Positions 7,961 through 18,040 of a stretch of DNA of 64,000 nt are shown here, in pieces. This stretch comes from Terrimonas sp937888905 (lineage in GTDB: Bacteria > Bacteroidota > Bacteroidia > Chitinophagales > Chitinophagaceae): positions 62,001 through 126,000 of the forward strand of contig CALATA010000001.1 in the NCBI GenBank assembly GCA_937888905.1, in the 5' to 3' direction. The notes beneath the pieces were generated by a model. The model had not been told where the DNA came from and did no database searches. It saw nothing but the letters and a program-made list of their open reading frames with translations. Position numbers and translations under genes: made by a program. Every line of letters starts with the position of its first letter. Within the stretch, counting starts at the first letter, position 1.

Positions 7961-10900
7961 ATGAAAAGGCTTTGCTTGTTACTTTTATTTTTTCTCCCCT
8001 CGCTGTCTTTCGCACAAAACAAAGATCGCCGCATCATTCATTTTAATACAGAAAACGGCCTTCCGCAAAACAGTGTAAGCAATATCAATTTTGATAAACA
8101 GGGTTATTGCTGGTTGAGTACGGAGATGGGACTCGTCCGTTTCGACGGTAAAAATTTAAAAACATTCGATGCGCGTAATATACCCGGCCTCACAACCGAA
8201 CGTATGCGCAATGCCGTTACCGATAGCCAGCAGCGTGTTTTTATTGTTACCGGTGTCGGTCAATTGCTTTCGATAAAAGCCGATGACCATACCCGGGCAT
8301 CCATACCTCAGGTAGTTGCGGATCTGCCTCCGGAAGCAAATGCCAGACCACGGCAGAAAAATCAGCATTCCACATTGTCCTATTCGCTGGCATTTTCTGG
8401 TTTGTCCGGGCAATCGTATACGGTGATCGAAAGGAATCTTTATTACGGGCATGATGGGAACGGAGAATTGATTTATACTGAACCCGAATTCTGGAACAAC
8501 CGCTGGCTTATGTTTGGCGAATATTTTATTTCGCTTAAGAATCCCCGTCAATGGAAACTGTGGTACGGCGGAAAAGTGGTACAAAAAAAAATCAGGCTGG
8601 AAGGTCCGCTGGCGGCGGATAAAAATTTTATACGGGGAAAATTTATCTGTACCAGCAAAAATCAACAGCATTATGTATATGCCGGAACTACTTTATATGC
8701 TGTGCGGCTTGAAAACGAGACCATCATCAGCACTATCGCCTTGCAGAAACTGGCGATTCCTTCCATCAATACCGTTTATTATCATTCCCGGCATCGAAAA
8801 TATTACATCGGTTCGCTTATATCGGGTCTTTATATTATTCCGGCTCAGGAGTTTCAATATCTGCAAATGGCGGACAATGCAAGGGACGAAGGTTTCTTCG
8901 CACAGGCCGTTACACGCAAGGACGAAGTGATCTGTGAACGCTATCTGTATAATAAGGAGAGCGGAAGCTATAGCCGGTTACATCTGGCGCATCGTCCGGG
9001 CGCTTCGGTATGTCTGCTGAATGACCGGTTTCTTTATTATGGGGAAAATGCTGTGCTGCGACATTATGATATCCAGACAGGCAAAGACACAAAGGTTTCC
9101 GATCTGGATACGCGGGCTTCCTCTATTTATGCAGATAAATATGACGCAACAACGCTGCTGGTAACAACCGGTGGCGTGTTGCTGAAAATCCGGGAAGATG
9201 AAATAGTTGACAGCCGGAACATACCACGGCCAGCTAATATTATGTCTTCGGTGCAGCATGGGCGGGATACTTTTCTGCTGGCTACGCAATATGGATTGAA
9301 ATGGTATGACTACACCCGGAACAAAATTTTCCGGACCATATTGGACTCGTTTACTATAAGAGCTGTCGTGCCCGGGCCTGAAGGCGAAATATGGATCTCC
9401 ACTTACGGAGCTGGTTTTTATTTATATGAAAAAGGAAAGGTGCAACCAGTGCCGGTTCCGCGATTCACAGGCATGCGGACGGTGCATGCTTTCATTGAGG
9501 ACGGCAAAGGATTTTTCTGGATGCCGACCAATAACGGGCTTTTCAAAGTGGAAAGAAAGGCACTGCTTGATTATGCACGTGGAAAAAAAGAAGACCCTTA
9601 TTTCTATTTGTATAGTGTTGCTGACGGTCTGCGTACGAATGAATTCAATGGCGGATCAACGCCTTCCTATGTTTGGCTTAACAACGGATGGCTATCGCTT
9701 CCATCGATAGAAGGATTGGTACAATTTGATCCTTTGACATTGCCGGCAGACATTCCCTCCAATAAAATTTACATAGATGAAATAAGGCTCGAGGATTCAG
9801 TTATAGATTTTGCGGGTGATCACAAGCCGGAACTGTCTTCAGGTTATCGCCGTTTTTCGTTACGGGTGAGCAGCCCTTATTTTGGCAACCGGGAAAACCT
9901 TCGCATTGTGTATCGTGTGAAAGACATTGACAATGCGTGGCTGCCATTACCCGATGACGGACAGGTCCAATTAAACCTGCTGCCTGCCGGTGACTACGAG
10001 GTGCAGATAAAGAAAATGACGGGAGCGAAAGCAGTAGATATGTTGATGTTTCGTTTTTCTGTTAAGCGTTCTTTCTTTCAGACCTGGTCGTTTTACCTGC
10101 TTGTACTGGCATTGCTGATCTTGTTGGTGCTTCTTGTGATAAGGATAAGAATACGATTATTGATACGGCGCAACAAACGGCTGGAAGAAGTGATCCGGCA
10201 GCAGACCCAAAACCTGGCGGATACGGTTTCGCGCCTGCAGTTTTCAGAAGCAGAGCTGTTGCAGAGTAATCGCACAAAAGACATGGTGAATACTTTGCTG
10301 TTGCATGATCTGCGGTCGCCGATACGCTTCATGCATACGATGCTGAGTACAATGGCGCGCCGTCATGCGGAAATGCCAAAAGAAGAAATGGCACAATACC
10401 TTTCACTGCTGGAAGTAAGCACGGCTTCATTGAATGATTTTACTCAACGGTTTTTTACGTGGGCGGGTAGTCAGCACAAAGATTTTAGAATAACGGTATC
10501 GGAGTTTTCTATTCGCGAACTTTTCGAAGAGTCAAGCGAACTGTATGGGCCGATAGCTGAGTTGAGTGGCAATAAACTCGAAGTTGCGGACGCTGATTTT
10601 TCTGTAAGCACAGATAAAAATATTCTTTCCGCGGTTATCCGCAACCTGCTGGACAATGCCTGTAAGCATACGCGGAAAGGCACGATCAGGCTGTCAGCGG
10701 AAGAAACTGCTGAAGGTATTACCATTTGTGTATCGGATACAGGAACCGGGTTTTCCGCAGAAGCGATGAAAGCTTTTCATGATACCGAAAGGCTGCCGGG
10801 TGACAATGGCAATGGCAGTCTGATCATGCAGGACCTGTTAAACAAAATCGGAGCGGCCATAACGATCAGGTCCAATAATCCGGGAGCGGTTTGTATTGTT

Positions 10901-10963
10901 AAGCTGAATGTGCTACCAGGCCGTGACGGCGTGCCAGACCATCGAGCTCCAGCAACGATGTAA
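7961..10963 (+). CDS. Periplasmic-propeller sensor histidine kinase
   Basis: A 1000-residue membrane sensor kinase. In order: signal peptide (MKRLCLLLLFFLPSLSFA), a long periplasmic sensor of Reg_prop two-component propeller repeats (for example NGLPQNSVSNINFDKQGYCW and GEIWISTYGAGFYLYE), a Y_Y_Y-type Ig domain (about 640-705), one transmembrane helix (about 710-735), a coiled coil, a HisKA dimerisation domain with H-box LLLHDLRSPIRF (phospho-acceptor His about 782), and an HATPase domain with N-box IRNLLDNACKHT, G1 SDTGTGF and a degenerate G2. Unlike hybrid two-component systems it has no receiver or AraC domain. The frame is open from a TTG at 7904, but the Met at 7961 starts the signal peptide. 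Its 3' end overlaps the convergent regulator gene by 65 bp. Confidence 0.93.
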   Translation: MKRLCLLLLFFLPSLSFAQNKDRRIIHFNTENGLPQNSVSNINFDKQGYCWLSTEMGLVRFDGKNLKTFDARNIPGLTTERMRNAVTDSQQRVFIVTGVGQLLSIKADDHTRASIPQVVADLPPEANARPRQKNQHSTLSYSLAFSGLSGQSYTVIERNLYYGHDGNGELIYTEPEFWNNRWLMFGEYFISLKNPRQWKLWYGGKVVQKKIRLEGPLAADKNFIRGKFICTSKNQQHYVYAGTTLYAVRLENETIISTIALQKLAIPSINTVYYHSRHRKYYIGSLISGLYIIPAQEFQYLQMADNARDEGFFAQAVTRKDEVICERYLYNKESGSYSRLHLAHRPGASVCLLNDRFLYYGENAVLRHYDIQTGKDTKVSDLDTRASSIYADKYDATTLLVTTGGVLLKIREDEIVDSRNIPRPANIMSSVQHGRDTFLLATQYGLKWYDYTRNKIFRTILDSFTIRAVVPGPEGEIWISTYGAGFYLYEKGKVQPVPVPRFTGMRTVHAFIEDGKGFFWMPTNNGLFKVERKALLDYARGKKEDPYFYLYSVADGLRTNEFNGGSTPSYVWLNNGWLSLPSIEGLVQFDPLTLPADIPSNKIYIDEIRLEDSVIDFAGDHKPELSSGYRRFSLRVSSPYFGNRENLRIVYRVKDIDNAWLPLPDDGQVQLNLLPAGDYEVQIKKMTGAKAVDMLMFRFSVKRSFFQTWSFYLLVLALLILLVLLVIRIRIRLLIRRNKRLEEVIRQQTQNLADTVSRLQFSEAELLQSNRTKDMVNTLLLHDLRSPIRFMHTMLSTMARRHAEMPKEEMAQYLSLLEVSTASLNDFTQRFFTWAGSQHKDFRITVSEFSIRELFEESSELYGPIAELSGNKLEVADADFSVSTDKNILSAVIRNLLDNACKHTRKGTIRLSAEETAEGITICVSDTGTGFSAEAMKAFHDTERLPGDNGNGSLIMQDLLNKIGAAITIRSNNPGAVCIVKLNVLPGRDGVPDHRAPATM

Positions 10964-11540
10964 TACGCAGTTTTTTAAAAATTCTTCCTTTGAATGTGCT
11001 GGCCGTAGAGGGGCTGATGGTCAGTGCGGCGGCAATTTCCAATGTGCCTTTTCCCTGTAATAGTAACATAGTCACATCGAGTTCGCGGGTAGACAATTGT
11101 TTCAGCATGTCGTTGCCGGCGGGCGTATTGTTGTCTTCTGTGTGCCTGATGTAACCGGGGAAATAGGGGTGGCCGCCCATGATCGAGAGGATCGCTTTTT
11201 TCAATTCTTCGTCGCCAGAATTTTTTGAAACGAATCCATAAGCGCCGAGTTGATGACACTTGGGTGCAAAATATTCTTGCGGGTTCACACTTAACACCAG
11301 GATCTTCAGCAGGGGTTGAAGCTTGATAGCTTTCTCCAATAGCGCGAGACCATTCAATCCGGGCATGTTCATATCCATGATAAACATGTCGAATTCCTGT
11401 TGTTGCAAAAACGAAAGGACGATATCACCTGAAGTGGCGTGTTCTATTTGTATGGAAACCTGTGAATTGTTGCGGATCAGCATTTCGAGACCAAGCCGGA
11501 CTACAACATGGTCATCGGCAATGAGAATTTTAGGGTTCAT
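10899..11540 (-). CDS. NarL/FixJ-type response regulator
   Basis: A 213-residue regulator with an N-terminal receiver domain (acidic pocket ADD at residues 8-10, phospho-acceptor Asp56 in FIMDMNMPG, and SKN lysine around residue 105) and a C-terminal LuxR-type helix-turn-helix (LSTRELDVTMLLLQGKGTLEIAAALT, here cited in parts: recognition region PSTASTFKGRIFKKL). It should bind DNA as a phosphorylated dimer. It is convergent with, not downstream of, the adjacent sensor kinase, which is the most plausible partner by proximity. The last 65 bp overlap the 3' end of that kinase gene in antisense orientation, so the two transcripts could pair at their ends. Confidence 0.93.
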   Translation of the reverse strand: MNPKILIADDHVVVRLGLEMLIRNNSQVSIQIEHATSGDIVLSFLQQQEFDMFIMDMNMPGLNGLALLEKAIKLQPLLKILVLSVNPQEYFAPKCHQLGAYGFVSKNSGDEELKKAILSIMGGHPYFPGYIRHTEDNNTPAGNDMLKQLSTRELDVTMLLLQGKGTLEIAAALTISPSTASTFKGRIFKKLRITSLLELDGLARRHGLVAHSA

Positions 11541-11942
11541 CGGACGAGAGCAGTTTAGGAATTGGAATAAGATGCAAGGAAATCAATGCAATAATACTAC
11601 ATGCGGCGGAATGCTGATTAAAAAAACAAAGCAAGGGTAAACTTGTAGCTGCATTTCTACAAAAAGCCCCATCAAATATCGCGTACTTGCACACGGTCAG
11701 TATAGTGAATATCCGGCCTGATCGATCCCTGTGAAACTAACCGAAATTATTTATCCGTAATATCTTTTTATGAGCCAAAACCAATTGCTTTTTCTGCAAG
11801 CGTTCTCCTTGCGATTATACTCCGTTTCTCCTCCTTTGCTACATAAATAAGGACTTGCCTTATCAACCCGTCCATTGATCGGTGGCGTTAATCGTTACCG
11901 GTTTTTCCCTTTTATCCTGTATAAAGACAAAAATCCCTACTG
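11541..11942. other. 402-bp divergent intergenic region
   Basis: This gap separates the response regulator (left, minus) from the giant T9SS protein (right, plus) and must hold both promoters. I see no exact TAnnTTTG box, RNA gene or convincing small ORF. The right half is AT-rich, with runs such as TAATATCTTTTTATG near 11758. Confidence 0.5.
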
Positions 11943-14900
11943 ATGAAAAAAAACTACACTCTCTGGAAACGACTGATCGTCGTCTTTCTCCTTCTGCTTG
12001 GCGGCTCCGGAGTCCTGACTGTTGCGGCACAAGGGTATGTGCACAATAGCCGGACCATTAACCTGGCCGGAGCGGACATTTCGAATGCGCTGGTGACCGA
12101 TGAAGCAGGCAATAGCTATCAACTGATGGCTACCACGGCCAACAACTTCGCGGTTACTACCGGTGCAGCTCCCACAGGCACGGCACGTAAAGCACTGCTT
12201 ATTAAGATGAACATCGATGGTGACATCGTATGGGCGCGTTATATGCCGCAAGGTGCGCCCAACACTACTTCGCTGGAATATCGTAAGATGGAATACCGCA
12301 ATGGTATGTTATACCTGCTCGGTACTACTACGGCCACCAACATTGTGACGACCAACGGATCTGTTGGCGCCGGTGGTGGATCGGATGCGATCTATGCACG
12401 CGTGGATGCGTCGAATGGTGCGGTGGTTAATACTGCTTACCTCGGTGGCAGCGGCGTTGAAAATGCCGGGCTGGATATGAAAGTGTCCAATGGCAATGTG
12501 TACGTTACTTACACCACTACTTCTACCGATATAGAAACAACGAATGGCAGCAGTTTTACCGGATCAGGCTTTGATCAGGTGGTACAAAGATTAGATGCTT
12601 CAGGTGCCATAATATATACCAGCTATACAGGAAGATCTGCTACTGCTACAGAAGCAGTACTGGCTGCTGACAATAGCAATGCATACCTGGTAAGAGTAAT
12701 AGCTGCTGATAACAATTTTGCGACCACAAACGGAAGTGCCGTAAAAGGAGCGAGTGATTATGGTGTTATAAAACTGGACAACTCCGGTAATCCTGTGTAT
12801 CGTTTGCTATATGGTGGTGCTGCAGATGAGTCTATACCGGTAGTGGCCGCACGTAGCGGAGAATTATTTTTATATGGCGCCAGCACTTCTGCCGATTATC
12901 CGGTTACGGACGGAAGTTCTTTTGCCGGCTCGCCGATTTTGCATGTGCTGACAAAATTTGGTGCAAATGGCGAGGTGATCTATAGCAGTCATCAGGCAGG
13001 CGTAGCAGCAGGCACTGATAATCCTTGTATGGTGTATGACAACGGATCACTGTATATGATAACATCTGGTTTTTTGAGTGAACCCCGTGTGAATGTGACC
13101 GATGGAACAACCGGTGGTGCGTATCTTATAAAGATCGATGCTCACAATGGCAGCACACTGTTTGCTACAAGGTTTTTTACCGTCAGAAATTTTCTGAACT
13201 CATCAGGATCACAGCTCGCAGTGGACAACGACAAAGTGTATATCGCGATCCCGACACTTAACGTCGCGAATGGTGTAACAACAGACGGCTCCACCAGGCT
13301 TGCCAATTCCAGTTCTTATATAGCTGCGTTTACCACTACCGGACGTTTTGTGTTCGGTACTTACCGGTTTACCGGAGCCAGTACGCCCAATGGCGGAACG
13401 GCTAACCATTTAGCGGCAAGAAACAATGTGCTTTATGTTTCCGGGGCCCTTACTTCTGCCGGTGCTACGGTAACGATACCGCAAACCGTAGTGGGTAATA
13501 CGAGTGCAAACTCCGCCGATGTTTCAATGATGCAGTTCCGTTTTTGTCCTCCGATGCCAACAGAAAATACGGTAGGGCCATTAACCCAAACGGTTTGTGC
13601 GGAAGGATTTACGCAATTATTAACCGGCAATAAAGTGGCTGCCTCTTCGGATCAGTTCCCTGTTCTTTACAGAAACGGCGCAGCTATTTACCAGATGGAA
13701 ATTCCCGCCCGTTATCAGTGGCAGGTTAGTGATAACCCCACTGGTCCGTGGACGAACATTCCTGGTCTGGGAACGCAAAAAGATTACACGCCGTCTGCTG
13801 GTGCTGCAAGCCGTTATTATCGCCGTGTCGTGTTGCCTCCCCTGGGATGCGGCGACGATCCTGTGAGTACTTCTGATGTTGCCGCTGTTATCGTCAGCGC
13901 CGATCAGGCGCCGGCTATTGCCAGTGATGTTTACTCCACCTGTATCGGTACAGAAATTACCATTGCAGCCAACGTTACCGGTGGCGAAGCTCCTTATACT
14001 TACGATTGGCAAACCGGCCTCGGCACCACCTCTTCCATTAATGTTACTCCCACTGCAAGCAGTGTTTATTCTGTTGTCGTAACCGATAACAAAGGTTGTC
14101 AGCAAGTTGGCCAGGCCATCGTGAATGCTTATACAGCTGATGCAGGTCCTGCCACTACTGCCAGTTGCGGTGGTAAACCGGTGCGTATCGGTACATTGCC
14201 TCCTGCGGGTCTGGCTGGTGTTACGTATTCATGGAGTCCCGCAACCGGCCTCGACGATCCAACCGTTGCTCAACCACTGGCGTCTCCGACCGTAAACACG
14301 GTTTACACCCTGAGTATGACGGTTCCCGTTTCTGGCGGAGGCACCTGTACAACGACCGATCAGATAACCGTAAGCGTTGTCGATCCTCCGGTGGTGCCTG
14401 ACTTTGCAGGAGCCGATCAGGCCGTTTGCAAAGGCGGAACACTTACACTGGGAAGTGCCAATGAAACAGGGTTCACTTTTACCTGGGCTCCGGGTAATTA
14501 CCTGACCAATATTTCTGCAAGCACTACCACATTTAATGCCGGCAGTGAATTGCCAAATCCTAATTCTTTCACCTACCAGCTCACTGCTACAAAAGGTCAG
14601 TGTGCATTCGTGGATGAAGTAGTTGTGTCTGTACTCGCTGTTGACGCGGGTGAAAATTACTGCGGTCCGCGTACTGTTGGTACCCCCGATCTCATTCCCA
14701 ATGTTACAGGTAAAATTTACCTGTGGGAAAAAGTTTCGGGTCCTGGTGCCATCACCGGTCCAACCAACCAGGCAATGACCACGGTATCGGCATCTGTTGG
14801 TGCACCTACTACTTATCGTCTGAGCGTTTCTTATCTCGGCGTTACCTGCAGTGATGAAGTAGTTGTAGGCGACTGTGGCGCAGAACCCGGTTGTCCGATC

Positions 14901-17426
14901 GTGCGTATCGATGTGGAAGCCGAACAAGGATGTCCTTCTACTGCATTCGGTGAAGTGACGCTTCGTGCAGTACCACGCGGTCTTCCGGCCAACCGCTGGA
15001 CCTATGCCTGGTCTGCTTCACCCGCTGGTGGTATTTCTGCCACTACAGGCGAAACAATATCTCTTACTGATGGAATCGAAAGAGATATTACGTTAACCAT
15101 TACAAATGTCGACAACCCGGCGATCTCCTGCTCCGAAGTCATTCATGTGAATGGTCCGGCCTGGTCACGTCCGATATTTAGTGCACAAGATTTTTCCGTT
15201 TGTGCGGCCACCCCAGTTTCTATTGGTGCAACAGCCGTAGCCGGTTACAGTTATCTGTGGAATGGTGCGGGAAGTGCACAACAGACGGTTTCCAATCCGA
15301 CTGTAACACCAACACAAACTACCAGCTATTTTGTAACTGTAACAGATGATCTCAGCGGATGTACCACTAAAGACACTGCTACTGTTACGATCAAGCCGAT
15401 CGTTAACAATCCTGGTAATGACTGGACTTCATGCTCCGCCGCAGTAATACAGTTGGGATCACCTGCACTTGCCGGCTATACTTATTCATGGACACCTGCC
15501 GCAGCAGCTTATCAAAACGGTACCTCTGCGGCCTCTGCTGAACCACAGGTGCTGGTGGCCGTGTCACAGGATTTCACACTGACTGTTACAGATACCGAAA
15601 CAGGTTGTACGAAAGATTCAACTGTTCATATCATTATCGATGAGTCTCCGGTCTTACCAGCGATGACGGACAGAACGATCTGCCTCGGGTCAAGTACTGA
15701 AATTGGTCTGCCTGCATTGCCTGGTGTTACGTATAGCTGGTCTCCGGCTACCGGACTCAGCAGTACTGCCGTTGCGCAGCCTGAAGCAAACCCTGTCGCC
15801 ACTACTACTTACACTGTAGTAGCTACGTATCATGGTGCGGGCGGTGCCGTAGCCTGTACAAAAACCGGTAGTGTGACGGTAATTGTTAATGCTCCGCAGA
15901 TCACGATGTCAGATGATGTAGTGTGTCCTTCCGCCTCCCTTTACAATCTGGGAACCGGTGTTACCGTAATTGGCGCGACTACTTATGAGTGGTCACCAAT
16001 AGCGCTCGTTACTACCCCAACATCACTGACATCAACCGTGCGCAGTAACCCGACTGTTCCGACAACCTATACACTGACTGCACGCGATGCCAATGGTTGT
16101 TCCGCTACTGCTTCGAAAACGCTTACTCCGACAATAGTGGCTCCGAAAGCCGGAAGCAACGCTGTGGTATGCGTAGGTAGTTCTATTATACTTGGTGATC
16201 CTTCCAATGCCGGAACTGTTACCTGGACTGTAGCGCCTGCGATCTCCGCCGGTTCCCTGTCCAGTACAACAGCGACACAGCCGGTCTTTACTCCTGCTGC
16301 TGCTGACGCAGCCAAGAGCTTCACGTTTACCATTTCTCAAACAATAGCCGGCTGTACCAGTACGTCTTCTGTTATCATCAATACCAGACAACTGACACTG
16401 CCGTCTATGGCTGTGCAAACAGTGTGTGCCAATGCAAGTGCAACCATCGGTGTAACGCCGGTACAGAACATCAGCTATTCCTGGTCGCCGGCAACTGGCC
16501 TGGCTAATCCTTTTGCCGCCACAACTACTATCAACCAGGTGACCGGTAACATGACTTATACCCTGACAGCTACGGATCTGAACGGTTGCTTTGCTACCAG
16601 TCAGGCAGTAGTAGGTGCATCTGCTACTCCGGCACCAGCGGTAAGTATTCCTTCGATCACTATCCCGATCGGTGCAACGCCGCCGGCATTCCAGCCACAG
16701 GTAAATCCGGGTGCAGGTAACTACACCTATAGCTGGACGCCATCCACAAGGGTAAACAATCCCTATATGGCGAATGCTACACCTTTGTCGTCGGGTATTG
16801 GCACCACTACCTATACGCTGACTGTTACCAATGACCAGGGATGTTACTCCACTGCTCAGGTCAATTTCACGGTGACGCCGGTCATTACATTGCCGATCAC
16901 ACTCGAGCGCTTCGATGCGCAGCAGGTGCCTTGTGCTGTTGACCTGGCCTGGGAAATTGCCCATGCGGAGAACTTCTCTCATTTCGACATCGAAAGAAGT
17001 GCTGACGGCATCACCTTTGAAAAGATAGGCCGCGCCGGATTCAACAGTTCTATGCGAACCTATCGCTTCCGCGATGATAAAGCAGGTGCCGGCAAATGGT
17101 TCTACCGATTGAAAATGACCGACCGTGATGATGCATACCGTTACAGCGACGTGGTATCACAGCAGGTTGCCTGCGATAGAACGACTCCGCTGAAAGTTTA
17201 TCCGAATCCTGTACAGGGATTGGTTAACATCGTGAGTGCAACGCCCGTGGAAAGTGTGCGGGTTATTTCTCTTTCCGGCGCGATTGTGATACGCAAAGAT
17301 TTCAAACAACAAACAGCTGCACCGATTCAGCTTACTTTCAATAGACCGCTTGTAAAAGGAATTTACCTTTTACAGGTGATCACAAAAGATGGAAAATCGG
17401 AGTCTGTACGGTTGCTCAAAGATTAG
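11943..17426 (+). CDS. Giant secreted multi-domain (SBBP / Ig-PKD-like) T9SS protein
   Basis: An 1827-residue exported protein. After a signal peptide (about residues 1-30), residues 30-540 contain SBBP-like beta-propeller repeats built around ATTNGS / YLGGSG / TKFGANGEVIYSS. Residues 540-1640 hold about ten Ig/PKD-like modules, each opening with a cysteine block (VCKGGTLTLGS, TICLGSSTEIGL, VVCVGSSIILGD, TVCANASATIGV) and containing TYSWSPATGL followed by TTYTLT. From about 1650 comes the shared linker module LPITLERFDAQQVPCAVDLA, and the T9SS type A sorting domain starts near KVYPNPVQGLVNI (about 1750). The likely role is a surface adhesin or filament, but no ligand is evident. It is Thr/Ala/Ser-rich. 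A strong terminator follows. It is probably transcribed alone. Confidence 0.92.
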   Translation: MKKNYTLWKRLIVVFLLLLGGSGVLTVAAQGYVHNSRTINLAGADISNALVTDEAGNSYQLMATTANNFAVTTGAAPTGTARKALLIKMNIDGDIVWARYMPQGAPNTTSLEYRKMEYRNGMLYLLGTTTATNIVTTNGSVGAGGGSDAIYARVDASNGAVVNTAYLGGSGVENAGLDMKVSNGNVYVTYTTTSTDIETTNGSSFTGSGFDQVVQRLDASGAIIYTSYTGRSATATEAVLAADNSNAYLVRVIAADNNFATTNGSAVKGASDYGVIKLDNSGNPVYRLLYGGAADESIPVVAARSGELFLYGASTSADYPVTDGSSFAGSPILHVLTKFGANGEVIYSSHQAGVAAGTDNPCMVYDNGSLYMITSGFLSEPRVNVTDGTTGGAYLIKIDAHNGSTLFATRFFTVRNFLNSSGSQLAVDNDKVYIAIPTLNVANGVTTDGSTRLANSSSYIAAFTTTGRFVFGTYRFTGASTPNGGTANHLAARNNVLYVSGALTSAGATVTIPQTVVGNTSANSADVSMMQFRFCPPMPTENTVGPLTQTVCAEGFTQLLTGNKVAASSDQFPVLYRNGAAIYQMEIPARYQWQVSDNPTGPWTNIPGLGTQKDYTPSAGAASRYYRRVVLPPLGCGDDPVSTSDVAAVIVSADQAPAIASDVYSTCIGTEITIAANVTGGEAPYTYDWQTGLGTTSSINVTPTASSVYSVVVTDNKGCQQVGQAIVNAYTADAGPATTASCGGKPVRIGTLPPAGLAGVTYSWSPATGLDDPTVAQPLASPTVNTVYTLSMTVPVSGGGTCTTTDQITVSVVDPPVVPDFAGADQAVCKGGTLTLGSANETGFTFTWAPGNYLTNISASTTTFNAGSELPNPNSFTYQLTATKGQCAFVDEVVVSVLAVDAGENYCGPRTVGTPDLIPNVTGKIYLWEKVSGPGAITGPTNQAMTTVSASVGAPTTYRLSVSYLGVTCSDEVVVGDCGAEPGCPIVRIDVEAEQGCPSTAFGEVTLRAVPRGLPANRWTYAWSASPAGGISATTGETISLTDGIERDITLTITNVDNPAISCSEVIHVNGPAWSRPIFSAQDFSVCAATPVSIGATAVAGYSYLWNGAGSAQQTVSNPTVTPTQTTSYFVTVTDDLSGCTTKDTATVTIKPIVNNPGNDWTSCSAAVIQLGSPALAGYTYSWTPAAAAYQNGTSAASAEPQVLVAVSQDFTLTVTDTETGCTKDSTVHIIIDESPVLPAMTDRTICLGSSTEIGLPALPGVTYSWSPATGLSSTAVAQPEANPVATTTYTVVATYHGAGGAVACTKTGSVTVIVNAPQITMSDDVVCPSASLYNLGTGVTVIGATTYEWSPIALVTTPTSLTSTVRSNPTVPTTYTLTARDANGCSATASKTLTPTIVAPKAGSNAVVCVGSSIILGDPSNAGTVTWTVAPAISAGSLSSTTATQPVFTPAAADAAKSFTFTISQTIAGCTSTSSVIINTRQLTLPSMAVQTVCANASATIGVTPVQNISYSWSPATGLANPFAATTTINQVTGNMTYTLTATDLNGCFATSQAVVGASATPAPAVSIPSITIPIGATPPAFQPQVNPGAGNYTYSWTPSTRVNNPYMANATPLSSGIGTTTYTLTVTNDQGCYSTAQVNFTVTPVITLPITLERFDAQQVPCAVDLAWEIAHAENFSHFDIERSADGITFEKIGRAGFNSSMRTYRFRDDKAGAGKWFYRLKMTDRDDAYRYSDVVSQQVACDRTTPLKVYPNPVQGLVNIVSATPVESVRVISLSGAIVIRKDFKQQTAAPIQLTFNRPLVKGIYLLQVITKDGKSESVRLLKD

Positions 17427-17444
17427 TAATCTGCAGATTGGTTT

Positions 17445-17480
17445 AGAGGCTGCTCCTTCAGAGGGGCAGCCTCTTTTTTT
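17445..17480 (+). terminator. Rho-independent terminator
   Basis: Perfect 9-bp stem AGAGGCTGC (17445-17453) / GCAGCCTCT (17466-17474) followed by a T run to 17480, 19 bp after the stop of the giant T9SS gene. A third complementary arm, GAGGCTGCC at 17483-17491, can pair with the same right arm. Confidence 0.85.
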
Positions 17481-17498
17481 ACGAGGCTGCCGCGAGCA

Positions 17499-17545
17499 TG
17501 AATCGTCAATAGTGAATCGTGAATAAGTCACTCGTGAATAATCAA
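17499..17545. repeat. Dispersed ATCGTCAAT/GAATCGTGAAT repeat (family C)
   Basis: Alternating units TGAATCGTCAAT, AGTGAATCGTGAAT and CTCGTGAATA. The same motif recurs at 22183-22210 and 24092-24120, each time between genes and next to a GC-rich flank of the type GAGGC.GC. Confidence 0.7.
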
Positions 17546-17577
17546 TTTCCTGTGTTCTCTCAGGTTCCCGGAGAGCT

Positions 17578-18036
17578 TTACACCGAAAGAAAAATATCTA
17601 CCTCTACTTGCTGCCAGTCGGCACTTCTTTCGTCATATTGTTCTAAGTCGAAACGATAGGCTCGTTGGAGATCGCTTTGCCAGATATTTTGCCAGGCAGC
17701 GCCCACGCAATCCGGCATCACGCCGCTGGCTGTCAGTTTCACAAATTCTCCTCCCGGAATTTCCAACCCATCTAGTCCTTCCGGCGCCACTGTACCCGGT
17801 GCAACAGCGCAGCCGATAAAGTAGCGGTAAGGTTGCGTATGATCACCGTCGTAATCATAATACACCGCGTATACATTGTTGTTTACCTTGCCGGGAATGC
17901 GGTTGAATACATTTTCTTTTTCAAACGCCATCCAATGATTTCCGCAATCAATAGCCGATTGTCCGTTTGCATTGAATGTTTTATGTGGTAATGCAATGCC
18001 GATCAATTGCATTCCGTCTCTGCTCATTTTTTCCAT
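17578..18036 (-). CDS. GyrI-like / AraC effector-binding domain protein
   Basis: A 152-residue stand-alone effector-binding domain of the GyrI/BmrR-C/Cass2 superfamily: MQLIGIALPHKT at the start, a central AVYYDYDGDHTQPYRYFIGC strand pair, GGEFVKLTASG and the final EVDIFLSV are typical. Such domains bind hydrophobic or cationic small molecules. No DNA-binding domain is attached, so it is not itself a transcription factor. The start is uncertain: the first ATG (18036) lies exactly 5 bp after a -7 promoter box, which would make the mRNA leaderless, while Met4 (18027) or Met9 (18012) would leave short leaders. It is separated from the S41 protease gene by 49 bp. Confidence 0.85.
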   Translation of the reverse strand: MEKMSRDGMQLIGIALPHKTFNANGQSAIDCGNHWMAFEKENVFNRIPGKVNNNVYAVYYDYDGDHTQPYRYFIGCAVAPGTVAPEGLDGLEIPGGEFVKLTASGVMPDCVGAAWQNIWQSDLQRAYRFDLEQYDERSADWQQVEVDIFLSV

Positions 18037-18040
18037 AAAG

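Noticed and set aside
16032..16982. Minus-strand open frame of 316 codons
   Set aside because: Antisense to the giant T9SS protein; the Arg/Ser/Cys-rich sequence is what the mirror of Thr/Ala-rich repeats gives.
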